The notes beneath the pieces are model-generated. The model was given only the letters and a program-made list of their open reading frames with translations, was not told where the DNA came from and did not search any database. From the NCBI RefSeq assembly GCF_020687045.1, contig NZ_JAJEPW010000003.1, positions 48,501 through 112,500 of the forward strand: a stretch of 64,000 bases of DNA. Reading direction: 5' to 3'. Numbering within the stretch: the stretch's first letter is position 1; every line of letters starts with the position of its first letter. This DNA is from Vescimonas cirricatena. Its GTDB lineage: Bacteria; Bacillota; Clostridia; Oscillospirales; Oscillospiraceae. Below, piece after piece: positions 32,775 to 38,973 of this stretch. The translations under genes were made by a program, and so were the position numbers.

Positions 32775-33654
32775 CCGGCTACGGCAGGCCCTGGCGGACT
32801 GCGACGCCGTGATCGTCGGCGCCGGGGCCGGGCTGTCCGCGGCGGCGGGCTTCAGCTATGACGGGGAGCGGTTTGAACGGAACTTCGCCGACTTTGAGCA
32901 GAAGTACGGCTTTCACGATATGTATACCGGCGGGTTCTACCCCTTCCCCACGGAGGAGGAGCACTGGGCGTACTGGAGCCGCTATATCTGGCTCAACCGC
33001 TACTCTCCAGCGCCCAAGCCGGTGTACGATGATCTGCTGAAGCTGGTGCGGGACAAGGACTATTTCGTCATCACCACCAACGTGGACCACCAGTTTCAGG
33101 CGGCGGGGTTTGACAAGAAGCGGCTGTTCTATACCCAGGGGGATTACGGCCTGTTCCAGTGCTCGGAGCCCTGCTGTCAGGAGACCTTTGACAACCGGGA
33201 GACGGTCCGGCAGATGGTGGAGCGCCAGCGAGATATGCGGGTGCCCTCCGACCTGGCGCCCCGGTGCCCCCACTGCGGCAGGCCCATGACCATGAACCTG
33301 CGCTGTGACGACCGCTTCGCGGAGGATGAGGGCTGGCACCGGGCGGCGGAGCGGTATGAAAGCTTTCTCCGCACCCGCCGGGGGCAGAAGCTCCTATTTC
33401 TGGAGCTGGGGGTGGGGTACAACACCCCGGTGATCATCAAGTATCCCTTCTGGCGGATGACCGCCGCCAACCCCCGGGCGGTGTATGCCTGCCTGAACCT
33501 GGGCCAGGCCGCCGCCCCCCGGGAGATTCAGAAGCAGTCCATCTGCATCGACGGGGACATCGGCGCCGTGCTGGCCGGTCTGGGCGAAAATACTTCTCAG
33601 TCTGCAAGTGTGGAATTTGTTCGCTTTCGGCGAACAAATTCTGCGCGCGGCTGA
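32722..33654 (+). CDS. class M sirtuin (SirTM), putative protein ADP-ribosyltransferase
   Basis: 310 residues similar to the bacterial SirTM group: AVIVGAGAGLSAAAGFSYDGERFERNF, WAYWSRYIWLNRYSPAPKPVYDDL, YFVITTNVDHQFQAAGFD, a zinc site with paired Cys (CSEPCC; CPHCG), and LELGVGYNTPVIIKYPFW. SirTM enzymes ADP-ribosylate lipoylated GcvH-like proteins, and the partner macrodomain reverses it. No GcvH-L or lipoate ligase gene is visible here. The start at 32722 overlaps the macrodomain gene by 53 bases with an AAGAAGGTGAT site. The last 15 or so residues (VEFVRFRRTNSARG) come from an inserted hairpin element, so the native C-terminus is altered. Confidence 0.88.
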   Translation: MFSKTGTTKSTTGSCPADRLRQALADCDAVIVGAGAGLSAAAGFSYDGERFERNFADFEQKYGFHDMYTGGFYPFPTEEEHWAYWSRYIWLNRYSPAPKPVYDDLLKLVRDKDYFVITTNVDHQFQAAGFDKKRLFYTQGDYGLFQCSEPCCQETFDNRETVRQMVERQRDMRVPSDLAPRCPHCGRPMTMNLRCDDRFAEDEGWHRAAERYESFLRTRRGQKLLFLELGVGYNTPVIIKYPFWRMTAANPRAVYACLNLGQAAAPREIQKQSICIDGDIGAVLAGLGENTSQSASVEFVRFRRTNSARG

Positions 33655-33703
33655 CTGCAAGCCTTTTGTCAAAAAAGGCGAAGCCCTTTTTTGACAGTCT
33701 CAA
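33613..33703. repeat. two-hairpin modular element at the SirTM 3' end
   Basis: Hairpin 33613-33641 (GAATTTGTTCGC/GCGAACAAATTC) is followed after 25 bases by 33667-33696 (TGTCAAAAAAGG/CCTTTTTTGACA) and then AGTCTCAA. The second hairpin and its flanks (GCCTTTTG before, CAGTCTCAA after) closely match those at 42781-42825. It supplies the end of the SirTM frame and may terminate transcription from both sides. Confidence 0.8.
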
Positions 33704-33739
33704 GCGCCCGGAGCCAAGTGCTCCGAGCGCTTTTCTGCC

Positions 33740-34384
33740 TTATTTCCCCGTTTCCGGCAGGGGGAACAGGGTCCAGGGCCAGACCGCCGGGGGCTGGTGG
33801 GTGAACACCATATCCCGGCCCGTCTCCGGATGGGTGAAGCCCAGCCGCCAGGCCCACAGGGCCAGGGTCTCGCCGTCTCCGGCCCCGCCGTATTTCCGGT
33901 CCCCTACCAGGGGGAAGCCCCGCCCGGCGAACTGCACCCGGATCTGGTGGGTGCGGCCGGTGTGCAGGGTCACCCGCACCAGGGACAGCCCCTCCCGGAC
34001 GGCCAGCGTCTCATAGGACAGCTCCGCCGGGCGGACGTCCTTCCCCGGCTCCCGGGCGATATATGTCACCCGGCGTACCGGGTCTCTCCCCAGCATGTCC
34101 CGCCATATCCCGCCTTGTCCCGGGTCACCCCGGACCACTGCCAGATAGATTTTCCGGAACCGGTGCTCCCGGACCTGGCCGGACAGGATGGAGGCCGCGG
34201 CGGCGGACCGGGCAAACACCATGACCCCGCCGGTGGCGGCGTCCAGCCGGTGCACCGTCCGGATGCAGGGGGTGCCCAGCTGGGCCCGCAGCAGCTCCGG
34301 TATGCCGCCGGGCTCGTCGGTGCTGAGGACCCCCGGGGGCTTCACCGCCACGGCGATGCGCTTATCCGCGTACAGAAGCTCCAT
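33740..34384 (-). CDS. RluA family pseudouridine synthase
   Basis: 214 residues without an S4 domain. It has LLYADKRIAVAVKPPGVLS, the catalytic motif VHRLDAATGGVMVFAR (Asp), YLAVVRG, LHTGRTHQIRVQF and DRKYGG. It isomerises uridine to pseudouridine in rRNA or tRNA; the target is not predictable. The much longer open frame upstream is the shadow of the bactofilin gene. ATG 34384 lies one base after the bactofilin stop (TGATATG), giving a tight yhbD-bactofilin-rluA unit. Confidence 0.92.
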   Translation of the reverse strand: MELLYADKRIAVAVKPPGVLSTDEPGGIPELLRAQLGTPCIRTVHRLDAATGGVMVFARSAAAASILSGQVREHRFRKIYLAVVRGDPGQGGIWRDMLGRDPVRRVTYIAREPGKDVRPAELSYETLAVREGLSLVRVTLHTGRTHQIRVQFAGRGFPLVGDRKYGGAGDGETLALWAWRLGFTHPETGRDMVFTHQPPAVWPWTLFPLPETGK

Positions 34385-34385
34385 A

Positions 34386-35165
34386 TCACTGGGCGCCTTC
34401 ACCGGTGCAGACGCTTTCGCCCACGGTTCCGTCCCAGGCGTCCAGGCTCTCGCTGTACTCCACCCGGCCGATGGAGCAGCCCTCGCCGATGCGGACCCGG
34501 CGGCCCCGGACCACGTCGGCCTGGGTGTATTCCAGGTCCACGTCGTCGCCCTCGATGTCCCCCACCTGGGCGCAGGAGACGCTGCCGTGGAACAGGCCCA
34601 GCAGGGAGACCTGGGTGGGCTTATAGATGCGGATGCTGCTGCCGCCGATGCTGCCGATCCGGATGCCACGGCTGGCGGAGATCTCCACGGTTTCGGCGTT
34701 CAGCAGGCCCTGGATCACGGCGCTGCCGGTGAGATGGACGCTTTCGGCCTCCACGCCGCCGGACACCCTGGCCCCGCCGGAGCAGTGCAGTCGTCCGCAG
34801 TGGATCTCTCCCGCCTCCAGGCCGCCGGACACGTCTACCTCGCCGCCCTCCAGGCTGCCGTCCAACTTCAGCGCGCCGGAGCTGTGGACCCGGCCGTTGG
34901 CCCGGAGACTGCCCTCGCACCGGGTGGAGCCGGAGCAGCCCAGCTCCTGGCAGGTGATGTCGCCGGTGACCCGGTTGCTGCCGCTGCACCGGATCTCCCC
35001 GGCGCAGTCCACGTCCCCCTGGACCTTGGCGCTGCCGGAGCAGCGCAGGCTCTCGCAGCGCAGGCTGCCCTGGACCTTGCCCGATCCGCTGATGGAAACC
35101 AGGCGGTATTCGCCGCCGGGCATGGCGCTGCTGCCGGAAATTTTCATATCCATGATGTCGTTCAT
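34386..35165 (-). CDS. bactofilin-like polymer-forming protein (YhbE/YhbF-like)
   Basis: 259 residues dominated by repeating short beta units rich in SGS/CSG (RLVSISGSGKVQGSL, CSGSAKVQGDVDCAG, CSGSNRVTGDITCQ, CSGSTRCEGSL, SSGALKLDGSL), the right-handed beta-helix pattern of bactofilins. More irregular C-terminal units follow (VVRGRRVRIGEGCSIGRVEY). There are no signal peptide or membrane segments. In Bacillus, yhbD is followed by bactofilin genes yhbE and yhbF, and here yhbD overlaps this gene by four bases. It probably forms cytoplasmic filaments. The abundance of Cys on the helix faces is unusual. Confidence 0.85.
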   Translation of the reverse strand: MNDIMDMKISGSSAMPGGEYRLVSISGSGKVQGSLRCESLRCSGSAKVQGDVDCAGEIRCSGSNRVTGDITCQELGCSGSTRCEGSLRANGRVHSSGALKLDGSLEGGEVDVSGGLEAGEIHCGRLHCSGGARVSGGVEAESVHLTGSAVIQGLLNAETVEISASRGIRIGSIGGSSIRIYKPTQVSLLGLFHGSVSCAQVGDIEGDDVDLEYTQADVVRGRRVRIGEGCSIGRVEYSESLDAWDGTVGESVCTGEGAQ

Positions 35166-35551
35166 AATGTGATCTCCTTTAATAATTGCAGTACGTCCTC
35201 CTGGTGTGTCCCCTCCGCCACCACGGCGCTGCGGACCTCTTCCAGGGGAAATTCCCTGCGGCCATAGGCCGTTTCGATGATGAGCTTTCGCCGGGCCAGC
35301 ACCGTCTGATGCTTTTCCGCCAGGCTGGCCGCCAGCTCGTCCAGCGTCTGGTGCTCCTTGTTGTCCAGGATCAGCCGGATCCGCTGGCAGATCTGGTCCC
35401 GGCGGAAAAATGTCTCCTGTCCGGTGGAAGTGGAGCGGCGCAGAAACCACGCCTCCGGGATCAGTCCCATCCGCTTCCACCGATACAGGGCCCCGTAGGA
35501 GATGCCGAACGTCTCCAGCAGCTCCTTCTTGGAAATCAACTCCTCGTCCAT
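35162..35551 (-). CDS. yhbD: YhbD family MerR-like regulator
   Basis: 129 residues: MDEELISKKELLETFGISYG, then YRWKRMGLIPEAWFLRRSTSTGQETFFRRDQICQRIRLI, the DNA-binding part of the YhbD/DUF4004 family, followed by a helical region. An ATG six codons upstream lacks a ribosome site; ATG 35551 follows GGGAGGAAGGGT and is preferred. The stop overlaps the bactofilin start (ATGA). Three copies of a GTAACA-n-TGTTAC palindrome cover its promoter, which points to autoregulation of the yhbD-bactofilin-rluA operon. Confidence 0.88.
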   Translation of the reverse strand: MDEELISKKELLETFGISYGALYRWKRMGLIPEAWFLRRSTSTGQETFFRRDQICQRIRLILDNKEHQTLDELAASLAEKHQTVLARRKLIIETAYGRREFPLEEVRSAVVAEGTHQEDVLQLLKEITL

Positions 35552-35592
35552 ACCCTTCCTCCCTGCCATAATAGGTTATCGTACGGCGTTGC

Positions 35593-35648
35593 GTAACAAT
35601 GTTCCGTAACACTGTTACGATAATAGCATAACAGTGTTACGTTGTCAA
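35593..35648 (-). promoter_or_regulatory. yhbD promoter with three palindromic operators
   Basis: Minus strand TTGACA (35643-35648), 17-bp spacer, TATTAT (35620-35625). Palindromes of the form GTAACA-n-TGTTAC lie at 35628-35640 (in the spacer, one end mismatch), 35606-35618 (perfect) and 35593-35605 (two mismatches), the last two directly abutting. Their placement over and just after the -10 suggests repression. Confidence 0.88.
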
Positions 35649-35676
35649 TAGGGGCAGGAAAAATTTTTGAAAAGCC

Positions 35677-35711
35677 CAAAAAATCCCGGTGCCGAAGCAC
35701 CGGGATTTTTC
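35677..35711. terminator. terminator after ilvA
   Basis: Stem AAAAATCCCGGTGC/GCACCGGGATTTTT with loop CGAA, 32 bp beyond the minus-strand threonine dehydratase stop. Confidence 0.9.
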
Positions 35712-35742
35712 GTTATAGCAAGCCCCTTCGGGCATTTTCACT

Positions 35743-36942
35743 TTACCGCTCCATGATGGGATAGCCCTGGGCACGCAGAGTCTCATATATCTGCTGCACA
35801 TGGAGGGCGTCCCGGGTCTCCACCAGCAGGTGCACCACGCAGGAGCCCACCGGGGCCTTCAGGTTGCCCCGCTCGTGGTTCACCTCCAGCACGTTCACGC
35901 CCATGTCGGACATGATGTTCAGCAGAGTGGCCAGGGTTTTGGGCTGATCCGGCAGCACCGTGGCGAAGTTGGCGGTGCGCCCGGCCTTGGCCAGGCCCCG
36001 GGTGATGATCCGCTCCAGCATGGTCACGTCCACATTGCCGCCGGACAGCAGGGCGCACACGGTCTTGCCCCGCAGGTCCACCTTGCCGTACATGGCGGCG
36101 GCGATGCCCACGGCGCCTGCGCCCTCGGCCACCAGCTTCTGCTTCTCCAGCACCGACAGGATGGCTCCGGCGATCTCGTTTTCGCTGACGGCCACCACCT
36201 TGTCCACATACTGGCGGCACATTTCAAAGGTCAGGTCCCCGGGGGTTTTCACCTGGATGCCGTCGGCAATGGTGTGCACGCTGGGCAGGGTCAGGATATG
36301 CCCGGCCTCTAAGGAGTCCACCATGCTGGCGGCTCCGGCGGCCTGGACGCCGATGACCTGGCAGGAGGGCTTCAGATGCTTCACGGCGTAGGCCAGACCC
36401 GAGATCAGTCCGCCGCCGCCGATGGGCACCAGGATCACGTCCACATCCGGCAGCTGCTCCAGAATCTCCAGACCGATGGTGCCCTGACCGGCCATGACCC
36501 GATAGTCGTCAAAGGGATGGATAAAGGTCAGCCCCTGCTCATCCCGCAGGCGCACGGCCTCGGCATAGGCGTCGTCATACACGCCGTCCACCAGCACCAC
36601 GTTGGCCCCATAGCTGCGGGTGGCCTGGATCTTGGAGATAGGAGCCCCGGCGGGGATGCAGATGGTGGCGGGGATCTTCATATCCCGGGAGGCAAAGCCC
36701 ACGCCCTGGGCATGGTTGCCTGCGGAGCAGGCGATAACGCCCCGGCGCTTCTCCTCGTCGGACAGGGTGGCGATCTTATAGTACGCGCCCCGCAGCTTGA
36801 AGGCCCCCGTCTTCTGCAGGCAGTCCGCCTTCAGATAAAAGTCGCAGTCCGGCACCAGGCCCGGCGCGTGCAGCACAGGGGTCTGGTTGATAACGGGGGA
36901 CAGCACCCGGCGTGCGTCCTGGAGCATTTCCATAGAGATCAT
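35743..36942 (-). CDS. ilvA: threonine ammonia-lyase with C-terminal ACT domain
   Basis: 399 residues. It is a fold-type II PLP enzyme with the Schiff-base Lys49 in KTGAFKLRGAYYK, the SAGNHAQG loop, the glycine loop PIGGGGLISGLAYA, and LSGGNVD near the phosphate. An ACT-like domain occupies the last 80 or so residues (VLPDQPKTLATLLNIMSDMGVNVLEVNHER). It deaminates threonine to 2-oxobutyrate. The single ACT domain and length resemble the catabolic TdcB-like clostridial form rather than the 514-residue biosynthetic IlvA. ATG 36942 has an AAGGAGGCAACAAT site; the longer frame upstream is rejected. Confidence 0.92.
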   Translation of the reverse strand: MISMEMLQDARRVLSPVINQTPVLHAPGLVPDCDFYLKADCLQKTGAFKLRGAYYKIATLSDEEKRRGVIACSAGNHAQGVGFASRDMKIPATICIPAGAPISKIQATRSYGANVVLVDGVYDDAYAEAVRLRDEQGLTFIHPFDDYRVMAGQGTIGLEILEQLPDVDVILVPIGGGGLISGLAYAVKHLKPSCQVIGVQAAGAASMVDSLEAGHILTLPSVHTIADGIQVKTPGDLTFEMCRQYVDKVVAVSENEIAGAILSVLEKQKLVAEGAGAVGIAAAMYGKVDLRGKTVCALLSGGNVDVTMLERIITRGLAKAGRTANFATVLPDQPKTLATLLNIMSDMGVNVLEVNHERGNLKAPVGSCVVHLLVETRDALHVQQIYETLRAQGYPIMER

Positions 36943-37009
36943 ATTGTTGCCTCCTTGATTCTGTTCTATATACAAAATCCTATTTTTTGTTCCTATGCCA
37001 TGTACTACC

Positions 37010-37038
37010 ATGATACCCTCTCCCGCCGCGATTGTCAA
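37010..37038 (-). promoter_or_regulatory. promoter for ilvA
   Basis: Minus strand TTGACA (37033-37038), 17-bp spacer, TATCAT (37010-37015), about 70 bp upstream of the start. Confidence 0.78.
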
Positions 37039-37081
37039 TTCCTCTTTGGGCAGAGAGCCGCTTTTTTCGCAATATAGACGG

Positions 37082-37119
37082 AAAAAAGTGACCCGTCCGG
37101 CCCTTAAGAGCCGGACGGG
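37082..37119 (-). terminator. terminator downstream of the citrate synthase pseudogene
   Basis: Stem CCCGTCCGGC/GCCGGACGGG around CTTAAG, followed on the minus strand by TCAC and six T's. Confidence 0.8.
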
Positions 37120-37136
37120 AGGGACAAATCACCGGT

Positions 37137-37622
37137 TTATCTTCTGTCCATAGGCACATAGGCCCGGCCTGCCAGCAGGTCCGTCAGATACTGCCGCACC
37201 TGCTCCGGGTCGGCGGGGTCCCGGACCCGGCTCCGCAGGTCCGCCATCATCTGCACCACCTTGGTGTTGGCTCCGCCGTGGCGGGGATCCTTCAGGGAGC
37301 ACAGGGAGGCCGTCATGGCGGAATAGGTGTCGGTGCCGGTGGAGGTGGTACATGGTTGGTGAAGGTGGAGTTGTTGCTGCCGTGGTCGGCGTGGAGGATC
37401 AGCGCCGCGTCCAGGGCCCGGGCCTCCAGGTCCCGGACGTCATAGCCCCGGTAGTACAGCACACCGGGGCATGGGATGGTGTCCTGACCGTCCACGGTGC
37501 AGCCCTTTACCTCGGATATGCGGGTGAGGCTGGTGAGGACGCCCCGGCCCGTGGCGTCCCGCAGTCCCCGCTTCACATCATATTTTTCATAGAGCTGCCG
37601 GTCAATGTGAGCGTTTTTGCAA
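37137..37622 (-). pseudogene. gltA: citrate synthase pseudogene with internal deletions and a frameshift
   Basis: On the minus strand the DNA encodes AHIDRQLYEKYDVKRGLRDA, then TSLTRISEVKGC and GVLYYRGYDVRDLE, all from the citrate synthase N-terminal region. It jumps directly to LDAALILHADHGSNNSTFTNH, normally about 170-200 residues later. One base is missing after that (37353 area); restoring it gives STGTDTYSAMTASLCSLKDP, then RHGGANTKVVQMMADLRSRV. A second jump connects LTDLLAGRAY to the terminal VPMDRR. The start is also lost. Ends are recognisable but the active site is gone, so no enzyme is made. Confidence 0.88.
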
Positions 37623-37704
37623 TTCTAACACGATAAACTTGCAAAACCAATACGCAGAATGAAAATATTTCTACCAATATGCAGGATTCAATGAGCAATT
37701 ATGC

Positions 37705-37745
37705 AAAAATTCCGCGGCAGAGGCCCTCCCCTGCCGCGGAATTGA
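37705..37745 (-). terminator. terminator after the Sir2 gene
   Basis: Stem AATTCCGCGGCAG/CTGCCGCGGAATT with a 10-base loop and five T's on the minus exit, 30 bp beyond the Sir2 stop. Confidence 0.85.
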
Positions 37746-37773
37746 AAACCGGGCAAAGCTGTGCTATACTATA

Positions 37774-38493
37774 TTACAACTGTGCGAATATCTCGCCGAT
37801 GGGGCCGTCGATGGTCAGGTCCGCTCCCACGCCGCTGCCGGTCTGGCCCTTGTTCACCACCACCAGGTGGCGGCCCCGGAAATACTGCACCAGCCCCGCC
37901 GCCGGATACACCACCAGGGAGGTGCCGCCGATGATCATCAGGTCCGCCTGGCGGATATAGTGGACGGCCCTGGCCAGCACGTCCTGGTCCAGGCTCTCCT
38001 CATACAGCACCACATCGGGCTTGATGTCCCCGCCGCAGGCGGGGCACCTGGGGACGCCGGTGGTAGAGAGGATGGTGTCCAGGCCGTAAAAGGCCCCGCA
38101 TTTTTCGCAGTAGTTCCGCAGAACGCTGCCGTGCAGCTCCAGCACCTGGCGGCTTCCCGCCTTCTGGTGCAGGCCGTCGATGTTCTGGGTGATCACGGCC
38201 TTCAGCTTCCCCTCCTGTTCCCACTGGGCCAGCTTCCGGTGGGCGGCGTTGGGCTGGGCCCAGGGGGCCAGCATCTTGGCCCGGTAAAAGTCGTAAAATT
38301 CCGCCTTGTGGCGGACATAGAAGCTGTGGCTGAGGATGGTTTCCGGCGGGTATTGGAACTTCTGGTGATACAGGCCGTCCACACTGCGGAAATCCGGGAT
38401 TCCGGACTCCGTGGACACTCCGGCCCCGCCGAAAAACACCATGTTGTCCGATTCCGCCACCCACTGCCGCAGCTTTTCGATCCATTCCGTCAT
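37774..38493 (-). CDS. cobB: NAD-dependent protein deacylase, Sir2 family
   Basis: 239 residues: GGAGVSTESGIPDFRSVDGLY (NAD-binding), TQNIDGLHQKAGS, the catalytic His in VLELHGSVLRN, a zinc ribbon of CEKC and CPAC pairs, and IIGGTSLVVYPAAGLV. It is a standard class U/III bacterial sirtuin removing acyl groups from lysine. Of two possible starts, ATG 38493 follows GGAGGTCTTACGG and is preferred. It is distinct from the class-M sirtuin at 32.7 kb. The ArsC-like gene starts 40 bp away, divergently. Confidence 0.93.
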   Translation of the reverse strand: MTEWIEKLRQWVAESDNMVFFGGAGVSTESGIPDFRSVDGLYHQKFQYPPETILSHSFYVRHKAEFYDFYRAKMLAPWAQPNAAHRKLAQWEQEGKLKAVITQNIDGLHQKAGSRQVLELHGSVLRNYCEKCGAFYGLDTILSTTGVPRCPACGGDIKPDVVLYEESLDQDVLARAVHYIRQADLMIIGGTSLVVYPAAGLVQYFRGRHLVVVNKGQTGSGVGADLTIDGPIGEIFAQL

Positions 38494-38533
38494 CCGTAAG
38501 ACCTCCATTTCTTGAATTTATAAGGAGTATGCC

Positions 38534-38869
38534 ATGAACATTCAGATTTTCGGGGCCCGCAAGTCCTTCGACACCAAGAAGGCGGAGCGCTGGTTCAAGG
38601 AGCGCCGCATCAAATACCAGTACATCGACCTGGACAGCAAGGGCCTGTCCCCCGGGGAGTACCGCAGCATCCGGGCCGCCGTGGGCTATGACGCCCTGGT
38701 GGACCGGGACAGCCCCGACTACCGGGAGCTGGGGATTGACTATCTTCTGCCCCAGGCGGCGGAGGAGAAGCTGCTGGAAAACCCCTGGCTGTTCCGGGCG
38801 CCCATCGTCCGCAACGGCCGCCAGGCCACCGTGGGCTACTGCCCCGACGTGTGGAAAACCTGGGAATAA
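38534..38869 (+). CDS. ArsC/Spx family thioredoxin-fold protein without the active cysteine
   Basis: 111 residues with the ArsC-like fold: NIQIFGARKSFDTKKAERWFKERRIKYQYIDL, then NPWLFRAPIVRNGRQATVGYCPDVWKTW at the C-terminus (the RxPIV cis-Pro region). The N-terminal CxxC or C-x5-R site of Spx and arsenate reductases is replaced by GARKSF; the only Cys is near the end (GYCPD). Reductase activity of the usual kind is unlikely; an Spx-like regulatory role is possible but unproven. ATG 38534 follows ATAAGGAGTATGCC. A terminator follows. Confidence 0.82.
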   Translation: MNIQIFGARKSFDTKKAERWFKERRIKYQYIDLDSKGLSPGEYRSIRAAVGYDALVDRDSPDYRELGIDYLLPQAAEEKLLENPWLFRAPIVRNGRQATVGYCPDVWKTWE

Positions 38870-38922
38870 GGGCATTATACCACAAAAATCTGCTGGGGGA
38901 CAGCCCCGGCGGAAAAATGCGC

Positions 38923-38960
38923 AAAAAAACAGGTCCGCTCCAGCGGACCTGTTTTTTTTA
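38923..38960. terminator. bidirectional terminator between the ArsC-like gene and nhaC
   Basis: Stem AAAAAACAGGTCCGCT with its complement, loop CCAG, long A and T runs on either side. Confidence 0.92.
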
Positions 38961-38973
38961 TGGAGTGAGGCGA

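Noticed and set aside
37129..37353. A 74-residue minus-strand protein (MYHLHRHRHLF...)
   Set aside because: It is an out-of-frame reading of the citrate synthase pseudogene tail; a one-base restoration gives the genuine sequence in another frame.
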